64,000 bases of DNA from Nyssa sinensis (GCA_008638375.1 CM018043.1:44329917-44393916); one strand, 5' to 3'; positions 1 to 13,600 are shown, numbered from the stretch's first letter. The notes: a model not told the origin generated them from the sequence alone. A program made the numbers and translations.

Positions 1-534
1 AAGATTGGAAAACTTAGGTTTTCCCCATTTTTTTTCCATGCACGAGCTGCTGCTGCTTCTCCAGACCATTTTTGTACTTGTTTCACACTAAGGGTCCTAT
101 TTATAGTAAAGGGGCCAAGGGAAAAAATGACCATTTTGCCCTTAATGAGTTCGGGACTCTATTACACTACAACCCATCCTGAAACGCCTCAATTCGATAT
201 TTTGTTTTAACCAAAGGTCTTAAAATAATTTTAAATGAAAATTTTTCAAAAAATGTATTTTTGCCTGCAGCCGGGTTTGGCCGGTTCCACCCAGGCCACC
301 CGAGATGCCCTTTTGGTCCAATTTTTGAAACTGTCTCTGATTAGGCTTAAATTTTTATAGGAGGTGTATTTTAACATTCTAAGAATATTTCTCTTCTATA
401 GAATACTCAAAATATTCTTCTAAACATGAATTATACCTAAATAATGCATATGTAGTGCCCTACCGGCAAATGGTGTATGAATAGTGCCCTAACAGTAAAA
501 ACGAAAAATTTATCCTCAATTTTTAGGTCTCTAC
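1..534 (-). mobile_element. Truncated long LTR, right end only
   Basis: This stretch aligns collinearly with about 29290-29852 and, inverted, with 1310-1850. It shares the block on lack of conservation at CATTAAGGGCAAAA, the block TAGGAGGTGTATTTTAACATTC and the end TCTCTACA. It is the 5' portion, read on the minus strand, of the same LTR family as the solo LTR at 1310-4171. The rest lies before the window. Its inner end at 534 is placed by homology to the TSD-defined copies, so its own TSD (535-539, TGTGC) cannot be checked. Confidence 0.8.
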
Positions 535-1309
535 ATGTGCCTCAGTGGCACAGTGGTCCGTGCCTCAAGGGTTAGAACCCCACGTGACCCTCAGGTCTTT
601 GGTTCAATTCGTGGGGGCAGCAGCCCCCCCATATTTTTTTCTCTCTAATTCTTTAAAACGAATAATGGATTACTGTTTAAAACAGGGATGGGAAAACCCT
701 ATTCCCAAACAGTGTATCAAATAGATCTGAAATCCTAGAACCCAAACAGTCCATATCACATGCATATACCTAAAATAATAATCTTCGAAACGACATAGTA
801 TTGAGGGTTCATATGTGTGGGTGGGTCAAGTCTGACCCGAACCCAAACTAACCCTAACCCAAGATCTGGTTCACTGTTCTTTTTCTTCGGTTCTCTGATC
901 ATCTCTTCTCTAGCGACAGTGACTCGCCGGCGGTGATTTTATCAGATTTTCTCAATGGGGTTTGATTTTGTTTTCAAAGGGGATCTCATATCCATGTTTT
1001 AAAATGGATTTGGTAGGGTTTTGGGCCGTCGAGCATGCCATGACAGTGGCTTCTCTTGTAAGAAGCAATTTTTTAGCGAGAAGACTTTTTTTTTCGTGCA
1101 CAAAACCTCAGTTCTTGCCCTTACTTTCCTCTATTCATTTTCTGCACTTAGCAGGAACAAATCCTCATGGTTTAAATCAAGGTTAACTCATGAAATCATG
1201 ATTTTGTGATTTTTAATCTAGGCTTGCAACTGACTGGTTCCCACTTGTTTCTCAACCATTTGACCTCCTTCTACTTGCATTCGGTTTCTTTTCCATTAAG
1301 CTATATAAC
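535..1309 (-). mobile_element. Older LTR fragment, left of the solo LTR insertion
   Basis: This non-coding sequence continues at 4177 after the solo LTR 1310-4171 and the TSD ATAAC. Parts of it (about 740-1000) resemble 8690-8960 in another LTR, including a pyrimidine-rich stretch and a run of GACCCGAACCC-like motifs. I read 535-1309 plus 4177-4903 as one older minus-strand LTR ending TATTACA. No gene is recognised. The two short ORFs here have no recognisable domain. Confidence 0.5.
546..610 (+). repeat. tRNA-like pol III A/B boxes, possible SINE remnant
   Basis: TGGCACAGTGG at 546-556 fits the pol III A-box pattern, and GGTTCAATTC at 601-610 fits the B box. A second B-like motif, GGTTAGAACCC, lies between them. 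The sequence does not fold as a usable tRNA, so a tRNA-derived SINE head is the likely reading. No poly-A or poly-T tail or TSD was delimited, so the call is weak. Confidence 0.35.
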
Positions 1310-4171
1310 TATAGAGATCTGAAAAAATCAGGGTCAATTTTTTATTTTTGCCGGTAGGGCACTATTTATGCACTATTTGCCGGTAGGGCGTTATACATAC
1401 ATCATTTAGGCATAAGTCATGTTTACAAGCATAATTTGAGTATTCCATATAATAGAAACATGCTTAGAATGTTAAAATACACCTCATGTGAGAATTTGAG
1501 CCTAATCGAAAATAGTTTGAAAAATTGGACCAAAAAGGCATCCCGGGTGGACCTAGCCACACGCGCCCGCGCCCGCAGACGAAAATAAATTTTTTAGAAA
1601 ATTTTCATTTAAAATAATTTTAAGAACTTTGGCTAAAGAAGAATGTCAAATTGAGGCGTTTTGGAACGGATTGTAGTGTAACAAGGTCCCGAACTCATTA
1701 AGGGCAAAAGAGTTTTTTTACCCTTTAGCCCTTTTAGTATAAATACAGTCCTTTAGAGATACAAATATCAAAAATGGTCTGGAGAAACATAGCAACTCGT
1801 GTATGGAGAGAAAAGTGAAGAAAACTCATCTTTAGGGTAGGATTCTCACAAGGCTTCCTTCTAGGAAGTTGTTCCCCACGTCAAGGGCTACATTCTCACT
1901 GATTGGTTTGGCTGCACAGTGAGCACAACTCCCTAGGGTTGAAAAAAATCATTTTAGTATGATATTTTGCTAAGTAAGGAATATAGTTGAGCTTCTTTGC
2001 ATTTTTATGAGTTGATTGAATGATTTGTATGTTTACTTGTTGTTAGAAAGTCCCTTAGTATGTAGTTGCTTTGAAAACCTAGAGTTAGTAATTGATGTAC
2101 TTGTGTGTTCTTTGAGAATTTGTCAAAGTGATAAACATGTAACTTGAATGGATGAAATCTTGTGTTTTGAAAGATATGATTTGTTTAATGCATTGATGTT
2201 TTGTGTGATTATGTATTCTTTGAGGATTGGTAAGGTAGTGAACATATAACATGAACATACGTTTAATTGGTTGTATTATAGTATATGTTCATGTAGAAGA
2301 ATTTTTGTGATTTGGAAGTTATAATTTGCTTTATGTATTATGCATGATTTAAGGTGTATACCATGTATTTGAAAAAATACTTCATTGGACTTGGATAGAA
2401 AAATTAAGGCATCTTGGTATATGTGAATCTTTGAAAACATAGTGTGGGTTGAGTACATTGGTGCTATGCATTATGAAGATGCAGATCCTGTGGTGAAAAA
2501 CCCAAAATTGGCCATGGTACTCGCGATCCAATGGGGACGGACCATGAAGCGAGACAAACGATTGGTACTCGTGTTCCATCGGGGAAGGACCGTGAAGTGA
2601 GACATGGGTGTGGCATAGAGTTGCATGTGTGTGTCATGCATATTGCCTTTGCATTGCATTGATGAATTGAAAATAATATAACTTATAAATGTACACTTGC
2701 ACATGCCACGCCTTAACTTTGTTCTTTGCATTAGCATTATGTCATACCAGCAGTTGTCCTGACCCTTTATGAGATAACATATTACAGATGAGGTTCCTGG
2801 TACTTGAGACTCGATGAAGTCATTGGAGCACGGAGGGAGAAAGTAGATTTTGAAGTATATTTGGCCTAAGGGCTTCATTTTTTATGTATGAAGGCATAAG
2901 TCCTAAGACATGTGTATTTGCTTGTAGAAATCTTGTATAGTAAGAAAACAATGGGCAAGGCCCTAAATTTGTAATGAGCATGAAGTTGTGACATTTTGAA
3001 TTTTAAGTGTATGTGTATATATGGTGGATTGTATATTTAAATGATGTATAAATGTTTAATTGAATTAAAGGATGTAGTTTGGTTGCTAGTATGAGAGTAG
3101 TGGATTGTGTTGAGAAATATTAGGTGGGAAAACTTAGAAAACAAAGGAAACTATGGTAGAATTTTTCAAAATATAGCAACTAGATTAAGTGGAACGAAAG
3201 AGCATGCTTATATTTTTTAAATAGGAAAATAAATGACTTAAAAAGAAAAAGAAAGGTAAGGAAATGGAAATAGGGGCCAATTAGTCCAAAAATTACTTAA
3301 GGTCAAAAAATAAGGGAAAAGGGATAAAATTGTCATTTTACATGTTATAGGGCCCCACACCAAATTTGGTGATGAAATAAATTGAAATAGGTATAAAAAT
3401 ATCAAAATCAAGATTTTTAGCCAAGGTTGAAAAATTTGGTACTGTAGCATTTTAGCTACTGGTTTACTGTAGCAATGAACAGTAGCTACAGTGAACCAAC
3501 AGTAGACCAGCCTACACTGCCCCAGCCTGTAGCCCCGCGCACGTGCACCACGCACCTGCTCGGGCATGCTACGCGCCCTGCTGCCTGCGCCCCTAAGCGC
3601 CTACTACCCAACCCTATGCTTGCCCAGCCTGACACCCCCTTGACTCCAACCCTTGGCCACCCTTTTGAGCCATGTTTGGCCACCCTTTTTAACCATGTTT
3701 GGCCACCCTTTTGAGACATGTTTGGCCATCCTATTGGGCCATGTCTGGCCAATTCTTAAGCCATGTTTGGCCACCTTATTGGGCCATGTTTAGGCCACTC
3801 TTACGGGCCATGTTTGGCCACTTCCTTGGACAAATTTTGGTAGAGTTTTTGACATATTCTTGGCCTATGTATTAGGGAATTTGGGGCCTATTTGGGCCAT
3901 TGTTCCAAGGTATACTTAAAGACATTTTGGGGCTATTTTGGAGGCCATTTTGAACATGACTTAGACTAATGTTGAATATTGGTTGGGGAAGATATTTGAT
4001 TGACATTAGAAAACTATTTTGGTTAAGTCTAATAGTAAGTTGTCATTTTAATTTTGGGGAAACATGGGAAAATAAATGAAAAATCAACTAAATCCATTTA
4101 ATTGCCTATCATTTATTTTTCTTAATTCATTTTACTCACTCACCGGGTTTATGAAAATTTGAGGTGTGACA
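1310..4171 (+). mobile_element. Solo LTR (2862 bp), long-LTR Gypsy-type family
   Basis: A perfect 5-bp duplication, ATAAC, flanks it at 1305-1309 and 4172-4176. The left terminus reads TATAGAGATCTG, so the expected TG has become TA; the right terminus is GGTGTGACA. It aligns inverted along its length with 27029-29852, and its 3' half aligns with 10656-13705 and 56616-60139. Shared blocks are GGTGAAAAACCCAAAATTGG (2493-2512) and ACATGCCACGCCTTA (about 2701-2716). No internal region is attached, so it is a recombination-derived solo LTR. Size and TGTAA...GTGTGACA-type ends fit Del/Tekay-like chromoviruses, but no coding region confirms this. Confidence 0.9.
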
Positions 4172-4176
4172 ATAAC

Positions 4177-4687
4177 CCTAATGTTTTCATCATGTATACT
4201 ACTCTAAAAATTAAAAATAGAAAACGATACTTTCAAGGATTTACTCACATTTTTTGTTACAGGTTCTTTCTCCCCACTTCTGATTTCATTTCTAATTCCT
4301 TGCAGTATCTCTCAGTTCCCTTGGTTGTTCAGTTCCTCCTTCTTTTTCTTCTGATTTCTCTCAACTCCTAACCTTTTTGTTTTATAGCCAAAACCAGCGC
4401 GCTCTTCAGGTTCTACCTTTCCGTTTTTGTTTCTCTCTTTCTCTATTTCTTTTCTTTTCTTATGAATTCATAACCCCCATTCCCCCTCCTTTAATGTTTC
4501 TAAATTGTTTTTGTATGTTACTTATATATATAATATATATATTACACATTATATACTCACACATATATGTGTACTAGTTATATATATATATTTAATATTT
4601 CATATATGTAGATATATATATATACATGGTTATATATATATATATATATATTATTTTATATTACACATGCATTTATGTATACACACC

Positions 4688-4719
<32 letters not shown>

Positions 4720-4903
4720 CGTACACGTACACGTACTTCGACGCTCGCTCATGGCTTACTCGCGTATTGCCCGAACATTGTCTGTACATTCAAAACTATT
4801 CAGATTCCAAAACTGTCCATTTCATTTAATATCATAACATAAAGCCCTAACGGCTTGAGTTTACATGGGTTCCTCAGTTACAATTCAGGGTCGGGGTATT
4901 ACA
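4177..4903 (-). mobile_element. Older LTR fragment, right end with (TA)n runs
   Basis: This continues 535-1309. It contains a pyrimidine-rich stretch (4260-4480), long TA/CA microsatellites (about 4520-4735), and ends GGGTCGGGGTATTACA at 4903. On the minus strand that gives a TGTAATACCCCGACCC start, a typical plant Gypsy LTR start. Open frames here encode only Tyr-Ile low-complexity sequence and are not genes. Confidence 0.55.
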
Positions 4904-6812
4904 CCGAGTGTCCATTGTCCCAAACAAATATAAAAAATGTGTTACCAGGCCTCAAAAATCTTAAAGTGGCCTCATTGTAATGTTTCTAGGTCATTTAAAT
5001 AACTTTTGAACCCCGCAAGGGTATTTTCATAATTTTACCAGACAAGTTTCACCTCTACCGAGACTTGTTTCACAAAACCGACCTTGGAATCGAACACTTT
5101 CCTTGTATTCTATTTACTCTTTTAGATATTTGTTCCATACCTAAGAGCATAATCATAAGTTTACATATTCACGTGGGATGTACCCGTGTCTCCATTTTGT
5201 TAATCTAGCTATCATCTTTGAATTCTCAGCGCCCAAAAACATTAAAAACGCCTCTTCTGGATCTTAATTATCCATTAAATTGTTCCATCTATGTCTAAGG
5301 GTATAACTGTCATTTTACTAATTTAGGTGGGATCATTATCGGGTCCTAATTTGTTTAATCTAATATCACATTTGAATTTCGGGCATCCAAAAACCTTGGG
5401 CTAGCCCTTTCCAAATTTTTAATTAGTCTTTGAATTACATAATTTATCATCAGAGGCATTTTTGTAATTTTATATATTTATGTGGGATCACCCTAGGTTG
5501 TCAAATGTCTAAACTGACCCTACCATTGAGTCCGGAACACCCAAAAACCTTAAGAAAACCCATTTTTAATTTTAATTTCCATTTAAATTTTAGGGTAAAT
5601 TACATTGACCTCCCATGAGGTTTCTGACAATTACATTGACATCTCCTGAGATTTTTGAAATTACACTAGCCTCCCTCCAATCCAATTTTTTTTTTAAATG
5701 ACAATATTGCCCTTCTTTTTTAAAAATTTTTGTAATTTTTTTTTTCAAATTTTGACCAATTTTTTCTAAATTTTTTTTTTCATTTTCAAATAAATATTAA
5801 TTAGAATCTTCTTTGGGTAAAAAGTATAAATTATTTATTTAAAATTTAATTTTATATAAAATAAAAACAATTGTTTTTAAAAAGTTACAAAAAATGGTCA
5901 AAATTTTAAAAATTCAAAAAAAAATTGATAGGCCAATTTTGTCATTTTTAAAATGAAATTGGGCTAGAAAAGAGGTCAATGTAGTTTGCTAAAAAATTAA
6001 GAGAGGTTTGTGTAATTTTAAAAATCAAAGGGGAGGTCACCGTAATTGTCAGAAATATCGAGGGGAGGTCAGTGTAATTTACTCTAAATTTTAATTTTTT
6101 GAAGGAAGGGAAATTTTGTAATTTTATACTTTTGAACAGGTTCAACAGTGAACCAGTTCAAACTTGAATTAATTTAAGTTGAACCTTTTACAAAAATTCA
6201 ATTTTTCTTGTCCGTGTAACCAAACCGACCCTAAGGCCTAACTTGCTTAACCCGACCTGACCCGACCCATTAGCCAGACCTGTTGACCAAGCCTATTGAC
6301 CAAACCCAACCCGATTGACTGGTCAACTCATCAGAGTTTATTGCTGGCGGCGAGGTTCTGGTCACATTGTCCAGTGAACTTCACTAGAGCCCAAAATTTT
6401 CTAAATTTTTTTCTCATTTTTTCTTGTGCTATCTTCACCCCTTTTTTCTTCCTAAACCATCTTAAGCTTCAAATCGCATCATTTAGGATGATTTTCAGTG
6501 ATCAAGAATGATCAAACTGACGTAATACTTGTAGCCTCGAATTCCAAGCAAGAGGTCTGCAACTCGCAGCATCTTGACCTCCAGCCATTGTTACCCCTGC
6601 TTTTCTTTCTTTAACCTTAAGCGAAACCCTCCTATACCGATCTAATGGTGTTTAAAGCCTTCAAATCCTATTAAAATCGAAACCTCGATTCCCTTATTGT
6701 GATACACGACCCATGCTCAGTCATCCCATATAGCATATACCCCTAAAATAACACATATCAACCAGTATTATAACCCTATGAACTATATAAAAGGTTCATA
6801 GGACCCTAACCT
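4904..6812 (-). mobile_element. LTR fragment related to the 30262-38783 complex, inverted
   Basis: The reverse complement of about 5160-5420 aligns with 34690-34920. Shared blocks include TAAATTAGGACCCGATAATGAT, a repeated pattern 'TTTTTGGACGC..GAATTC', and alternating statements of short AT-rich spacers. It is therefore another copy of that LTR family in the opposite orientation. It carries a MITE (5592-6085) and is split by the solo LTR starting at 6813. No coding remnant is visible. Confidence 0.6.
5592..6085. mobile_element. 494-bp fold-back MITE
   Basis: The left end AGGGTAAATTACATTGACCT pairs with the right end, whose complement is AGAGTAAATTACACTGACCT. The inverted similarity continues inward for roughly 90 bp through motifs such as GACAATTACA. 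Flanks 5585-5591 and 6086-6092 are both AAATTTT, a likely TSD of 7 bp or more, although the context is AT-rich. The core is AT-rich and non-coding. Long TIRs and lack of coding capacity define a MITE. TSD length does not separate hAT (8 bp) from Mutator (about 9 bp) origin. Confidence 0.8.
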
Positions 6813-7597
6813 TGTCACGCCCCAAAATCGAAAGCTAAACCATTCAAATCAATAAACCCATCATAAAAATTATCTCCAATTCTTTTGCATACTAATAAGT
6901 AAATTAGATTATTTCTAAAACTATAAAGAAATATCAATTAACTATTCACTATCCACAAACAAGTAATAAATAACTTCTTTCCAAAAGCCCAAATGATAAT
7001 AAAACCCATAAAATAAAATTACTAGATGTTTCGAAGCTATCTAACTAAAATAAGTTCTAACCACAAATAGATAAAACTATATTGATCTCCAATTGTTATC
7101 CATTGCGTCGTACCTTGTACTAAAAGATATCATTGCTGAACTCTATCCATCTGTAGGAAAAAATATTGGGGTAACCTTAACGAGCCCAGTAAGGTAATAT
7201 AGCATAATATACACCGAAATAGATCAAGTGAATAGCACAATTAATTTAGAAAAAAGTTACTGATAAATTGAAGCATTTTACAAAGTTTCATATCACTTGA
7301 AAGCATTTCAGTATTCACAATACGAAAGCTGATATCATTTTTCAGTTTAGAAATCAATACCAAATAGTCTAGTAATAAATAATATTTTCAAATTTGTATA
7401 AGCATTTACCCTGGTTGGCACAACAATCACATATGGTGCCCAATCATAATGGGACTTATAGACGTCCTTAGTACTGAAAGTCAATAGTATTTACACCCCT
7501 ACTAACATGGGCTAGACTTTAACAGTATCTTGCAGGCACAAACAAATTGTCAATAGTAGTAAACCACTATTGACACAAAACAGACTCTAACCAGAGC

Positions 7598-10361
7598 TGT
7601 CACGCCTCAAATTTCACAATGAGAATGCAGTCCCTTTTATTGTCTCCAATCGGAAGGTCTAGACTACCTTCTCCTTGACCTTCGCTATTCCTAAAATCAT
7701 TGTGACACAATTCATTCTATCTCTTCTTGAATTATGCTATTCATCAAATTTTATGTTTTTATATAATGAGTTCCTATTTTACTAGAATAAACTCTACCAT
7801 TGGTTCTGAAATATCGAACAAAGTCGATTTAGGCTTTTGCGGAATTCAATTCGGGCATCTATACAAAAAAGGGCAATATGGTCATTTTATACTTTTATGG
7901 GTTCTTACTTCTCGAGACCTCTTTTCATAAATCAAACTTCACCGTTGAGTCTGGAATGCTCGAAATAATAAAAATTCACTATTATTTTATTTTAATCGGA
8001 GTTCGTTTGACTACTTTTCGACTCAGGGGCATTTTGGTCTTTTACTCTTTCATGCATTGCATTGTTCAGTGCTTCGTTCGCTAGTATGGACTCCACCGTT
8101 AAGTCCAAAATGTCCGACATAATTAAAGTGGACTATTTTTTATGTTTATTTGGCCCTGGGTATCGTTAGAGATATTTTAGTAATTTATCATTTGCGTGTC
8201 TTTAGTTTTTCGGGAGTTAATTTCTCAAATCGGACTCTACCATTGAGTTCGGAATGCCCAAATTAGTAGAAATACACTATTCATTTATTTATTTTGGACT
8301 TCGTTTGACTTATTTAATGTCCAAGGGTAAAATAGTCATTTCACCCAATTAATAAAATAATTAAATAAATTATTTAATCATTTTATTATTTTCCAGGGGT
8401 GTATTTGCATAAAAATTTCAAGAATTGGGCCAGAACATAATTTTGTAGAACTGTTGGAGTCAAATCGTAAATAATTAAAGTTCTGGTTTAACTCTTTTAA
8501 TTTTAAACAGTGAAACCATGGGTTTATAATTCAAAACCCTAGACCGGACCAGATATATAGTGAACCAGCCAGTTCAGGCTAGTCCAAAGAACCAATTTTA
8601 GTTACCCTCACTAAGCATCTTATCCACGGTTGGGTTATCCTCATTCCCATTTCCAATTTCATACAGTTGTAACCAAACAGGCCCAAACCATTTTAAAATA
8701 AAACCTATTTCTTCTAAAACGGTGCCGTCTCAATGACCCAAGTGTGTGCAGTTGGGCGGGTTTGACCCAACCCGAACCGTCCGACCTAAATCTGACACTG
8801 TTCATCGTCTTCCCCAAGACGATGAACAGTGAGCCCTAAACCAAAAATTTTTCCAATTCAATTTCATGATGTTTCAGTCATCCAATCCCTCTGCCTTCCT
8901 CCCTAAAGGGTTTCTGGGACCTTATACTTCAGTTATGTGTCCATTTTGTGGCTTGAATTTAAGAATGGAGTTCGGCTCAACCCATTATTGCGTGAACCTG
9001 CAACTCCTTCGTGCATGCTTATTTTTTACCCAAACTCCATGGGATTTCCTCTATTAGGTTCTATTTATCATGGGGTTCAAGCCCCCATTCCTAAAATCAG
9101 TTGTAAGGCCTCGTGCACATGAAGTCGTTTTTAGACCCGATCTGGCAACTCGATGGTTCTCTCTGGTCTTAGGGCCGTTTTATCTAATTTTTGTTATTTC
9201 GTGAACCATTTATCATCTAGTTGAAATCTTTATCCCTCAATCGAGGTTTAGCCTCAGTCGAATCAGGCCTGCTTTGTCAAGGTCTGTTAATGGTAGTTTT
9301 TTAATGGATGGTGTGTTTCGAGCCGTCATAGGCTCTCCCAAATTGCTTAAAAACATCCCTCAGTGACATTTAAATGCATGCATGTAATTTTAGGTACTCA
9401 AAAGACTGAAACAGTGAGCAAAAGTTAAAAAGGGAAATTCTGGGTTTTTGGTATTTATACCTTTGCACAGTGAGTCTCTCTCTCTACTCGTGGCTCAAGG
9501 TGAGACCTCAGTGGTGTAGTCCTACTCGTGCACTCCCAAGTTCCTTCTCCATTTGCACCTCTAATGGTCACATACCCACACTCACTCTTTCTCTCTTTCT
9601 TTATCTCTCTAACTCACCCTCTCACTCAGCCTTCATGAACACATACACATACATACAGGTGCACACACACACACAGAGAAGTTTACACGTCTGAGTGCAG
9701 CACCTAATTTTGGAGGGTCCTAAGGTGTGTATATATATATATATACATATTATTGCATAGCTATACCTATACATATATATATATATAGATGCATGCAAAT
9801 CAAAATTTCAGGTAGGATCATACAGCTGAGGTAGGATGATGTGAGCTAATGATGAGGGGTTTGCATGTATGGCCATTGGCCAATTTGGGAGGTGGACTTG
9901 GTTGAATTGGGCTTATATACAATTCTGTTGTATTTTTAGGCATAAAGTTGTTGGCAGCCCACTTGGTACATTTTTTGGGTGCCATAAGTTTCCCTCACTT
10001 GGTCAAGGGTTCAAATCCCCTTGGCCTCACTTTTGGGCATTTTTCCTCATTTGGACTTATGCCTCGTTTGGCTGGCACAATTTACTGTTTTGGTTTCTTC
10101 CTTCATAATTTCTTTTCTATTGCTCTTTTCACGAAGCGGTTTCTTCTGGTAATTTCCTATTTAGGTTAGCTTCGATGTCAAAGGCCTCGTGTCGGTTATT
10201 ACTTCTTTGTGATTTCCGTAGTTAGCTAATTCAAATTCTTGTAGTGTTAAAATGACATCATTTCACCTAATTAATTGGCAATTAGGTTCGGGTATTTCGG
10301 TCGGGGTATTTCAAATAGTGTTCTAAAAAAAAAAATTATTCTCGTTTTTCCAGTCTTTATA
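7598..10361 (-). mobile_element. Nested solo LTR (2764 bp)
   Basis: It starts TGTCACGCCTC at 7598. The right end, CCAGTCTTTATA, corresponds to CAGATCTTTACA of 29852 with CA changed to TA. The 5-mer AGAGC occurs at 7593-7597 and 10362-10366, giving an exact TSD. The stretch 7700-8000 aligns with 23020-23280, and the last 50 bases align with the end of the solo LTR at 27029-29852. It carries a microsatellite-rich zone at about 9650-9790. ORFs inside have no recognisable domain. Confidence 0.8.
9958..10030 (+). repeat. tRNA-like B-box segment, possible SINE fragment
   Basis: GGTCAAGGGTTCAAATCCCC (about 10000-10020) is an excellent B-box/T-arm match. AGCCCACTTGG near 9957 is a weak A-box-like segment. 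The spacing resembles tRNA-derived plant SINE heads. I cannot delimit a tail or TSD, and it sits inside the solo LTR 7598-10361. Confidence 0.35.
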
Positions 10362-10655
10362 AGAGCTCACACCCTCACTAAAATAATTCAAATATCTGAT
10401 AATGATCATATCGATAAAATAATTTATTTCAATAAACGGAATAATTTTCATGAACATTTTATCAATGAGCAATCAACACATTTCACAAACAATCAATTTT
10501 GCTTGACCCAACTAATGATAATAAAGCAATCAGAATATTGTAAAACATATTTTTAAACTAAAAACAATTTGAAATCATTTACTTGGATAAACAATTTTCA
10601 TAAGAATAGAAGCAAGAAAATATCTATTTGGCAATTATTCAAAAACTAGATATAT

Positions 10656-13600
10656 TGTAATAACCTCAAAAAAAATTTTATGTATAAAATTTTGTGGTTA
10701 TCATTATTATTATTATTATTTATTATTGTCATTATTAATATTATTATTATTATTATTAAAAGTGTGAAATGAATGTAATGTGTATATTAAATAAATGGAT
10801 GATGTGTGGAATATTATATGTATGTGTACATGTATGGGATGATGTATTACATGTATATGTGAATATGTATATGTATATATATATATGGCAGTGCATGTGT
10901 GCACTGGATGTGTGCAACAAACCGTAGGGGTGTGTGTGTGGTGTCAGTGGAGTGTGTGTGTCTAGTGTGTGTGTGATGAGTGGTATATATATATATATAG
11001 GTGCATATAGGGCAACTTTGCATTTAATGCAAAGTTGCATTGGGGAAGAACAAGGTGGCTGAGCAGAGGGAAAGAAGTCAAGGAAAGGGGCTGGTGGTGG
11101 GAGACGTGTGGGAGTGGATGTGTTAGTGTATATAGGTTGGTCTCGGTTGGGAGAAGAGAAGGAAAAGAAAAGCAGAAAGCGAGAGAGAGAAAGAGAGTTC
11201 TGGAAAGGAGTCTTGGAGCTTGAATCGAGCTTGAAACCAGAGGGTGAAGGAGGTGCACGGCTAGAGAGAGAAACCCAGCAAAAACCGTGAGTAACTCCAT
11301 TCTGTTTTTTTTTTTTTTGTTTCTTAGCATGTTATGTCGACTTGATTCTTGATTCTTATAGTGTATGGAATGTGGATTATTTTGCAAAAGAAATCACTTA
11401 AAATGGTTAAGAAACGAGATAGAAACAGTGAGTTGCAGGTGGGTTAGATGAATCGGGTGGTTGGAAGAATATTGGTTTAAAACTTGGTCTAAATGGTAGG
11501 GAACGAACCCTAGGAGGTGCAGAAACCCATTGGGGTTAAAATGGAGGTTAAACCGTGACCGAAGAGTCACGAAAATGAAAGAATAGGGTCGGCCGAAAGA
11601 GTTGACCAAAATCTTTGAGTCCTATTTCGTGAAGATCTAGTGGCTTAGATCCAAAACCAACCTTGGATATGGAATCTACGTGAGAAACCGAAGAGAACCA
11701 CGTTTTAAAAAGTGTGAAAATTCCACCAAAAAAATGTCGCCGGCGCCGGAGAAGGCGCCGGAACCCTACTGGTGCATCACCGAAAAAACAGGGAAGAAGG
11801 GGGGACGGCCAGGTCGGGTCCGGGTCCAATTCGGGTTCGGGTCGGGCTTGGGCGATCCGCCCCTACCACATGTCAGTCACAGGTTTTAAATTAAAATGGG
11901 AATGGGACTGTTTGGTTACGGGTGTAATAAATTGAAAATTGAAATTGAAACAGGAACAGGGATATCCTATCCCTGTTCTGGACTAATCCCTGTTTGGGTA
12001 ACCGAATTGAGAATAAGGAAATTGGAAATTACAAATTGAACCCTGAACTTTTGAAAATTAAACTTGACCCCAGAACTTTAGGAAATCTGATTTTGACCCA
12101 CAGAACTTTTGATTAATTATGTTTTGACCCCTCCTGAATAAAATATTAATAAAATATTAATTAAATTAATTAATTAATTAGTTAATGAAATTAATTTAAT
12201 TATTTAAATATTCTAAAATAATCCGGAGTCCAAATGGAACAAGTCATTAGTGTATTTTGACTATCTCGACCATTCTGAGACCAATGGTGAGATCCAGTTT
12301 TACGAGACGAGGTCTCAAAAAATAAAAGACCCGTAGTAAGCCTTTAAAATTATCAAAATGCCCCTGAATTGAAGTACAGTCAAACGAACTCCGAATTAAG
12401 TAAACAAATAGTGAAACTTTATTATCTCGAGCATTCCAGACTCAACCATGGAGTCCGATTTGTGAAAAGAGGTCACGAAATGTAAGGACCCGTGAAAAGT
12501 ACAAAATGACTGTTTTGCCCTTTTGAACCCAGATGTCCGAATTGAGTTCTACGAAAACCTAAACTTATTTTCTTCGACTGTCCTAGACTTAATGGCAGAG
12601 TTTAATTTAGCAGAATAGAAACCTATGAATTAAAGACATAAAATTTGATGAATAGCATAAATTCAAATGACAATAGACTGAGTTGTAATTTATGCTTTTA
12701 GGGACACTGACAGGACAGGAGAGGGCGATCTGACCTCCTGTATTTTCATTGACCAGTTCAGTTACGTATCGTGCACGATCTTCTAGGGTTGAGACCAACC
12801 CGTCAGGTATGGTGTTTTGCTAATGTTAGAAATGAAGTTAAGTTAGGAATATTCTGTGAATGACTTGAATGATTTATGTGTTTATTTGGAATATGTTTAC
12901 TTGATAATTTGAAGTTGGTTGTTTACATGCTTATGTGTTACTTGCGTTCTTTGAGAGTTTAGTAAAGTGAAGAACATAAACTATGATATATGAATACATG
13001 AGACATGCATACATATGGAACTGATTGATGATTTATATGTTGTTGTTCGAGCATGCTATATTATTGAAAACCATGTTTATTGAGATCACATTAGCATATT
13101 GGCATATGGTGAATTCCTGAGAACATGGCGTGAGTTGAGCACGTGGTGCTATGCATTATGAGGGTGTAGATCCTGTGGTGAAAAACCCAAAATTGGCCAT
13201 TGCATTGGTACTTCGAAGCCATCGGGGAGTACCCGTAAATGAGACATGGGTGTGGCATAGAGTTGTGCATGGGTGCGTCATGCATACCACTCATATATTA
13301 CTGCGATGCTTTGAATGACATTTAGATATAAATGTACACTTTGCACATGCCACACCTTAGCTTTATTTCTTGCATTAGCACTTCATCATACCAGCAGTTG
13401 AGCTGACCCATTCGTGGGCAACATTTTTCAGATGAGGATACTCCAGCCACTTGAGACTCTATGATACCTTGATAGGGTGAAGCACTTGGAATATTTTGGT
13501 CCATGGGACTTATATTTTGTAATGTAAGGGCTTAAGCCCGAATGACCTATGAACAATGCAGTTATGAGATGTACTTTATGTTATTTTATGTATTGATGGG

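Noticed and set aside
546..620. A tRNA gene
   Set aside because: A- and B-box motifs are present but no cloverleaf with acceptor stem can be formed; at most a SINE remnant.
843..861. Telomere-like CTAACCCTAACCC
   Set aside because: Only two telomere units; no array, so no interstitial telomeric repeat can be claimed.
4505..4837. Open frame of about 110 codons
   Set aside because: Tyr-Ile-rich translation of a TA microsatellite in an LTR; no domain and no coding signature.
11035..11387. Open frames on both strands around the purine-rich zone
   Set aside because: Low-complexity Lys/Arg/Glu or Ser/Leu translations in the TSD-defined solo LTR 10656-13705.
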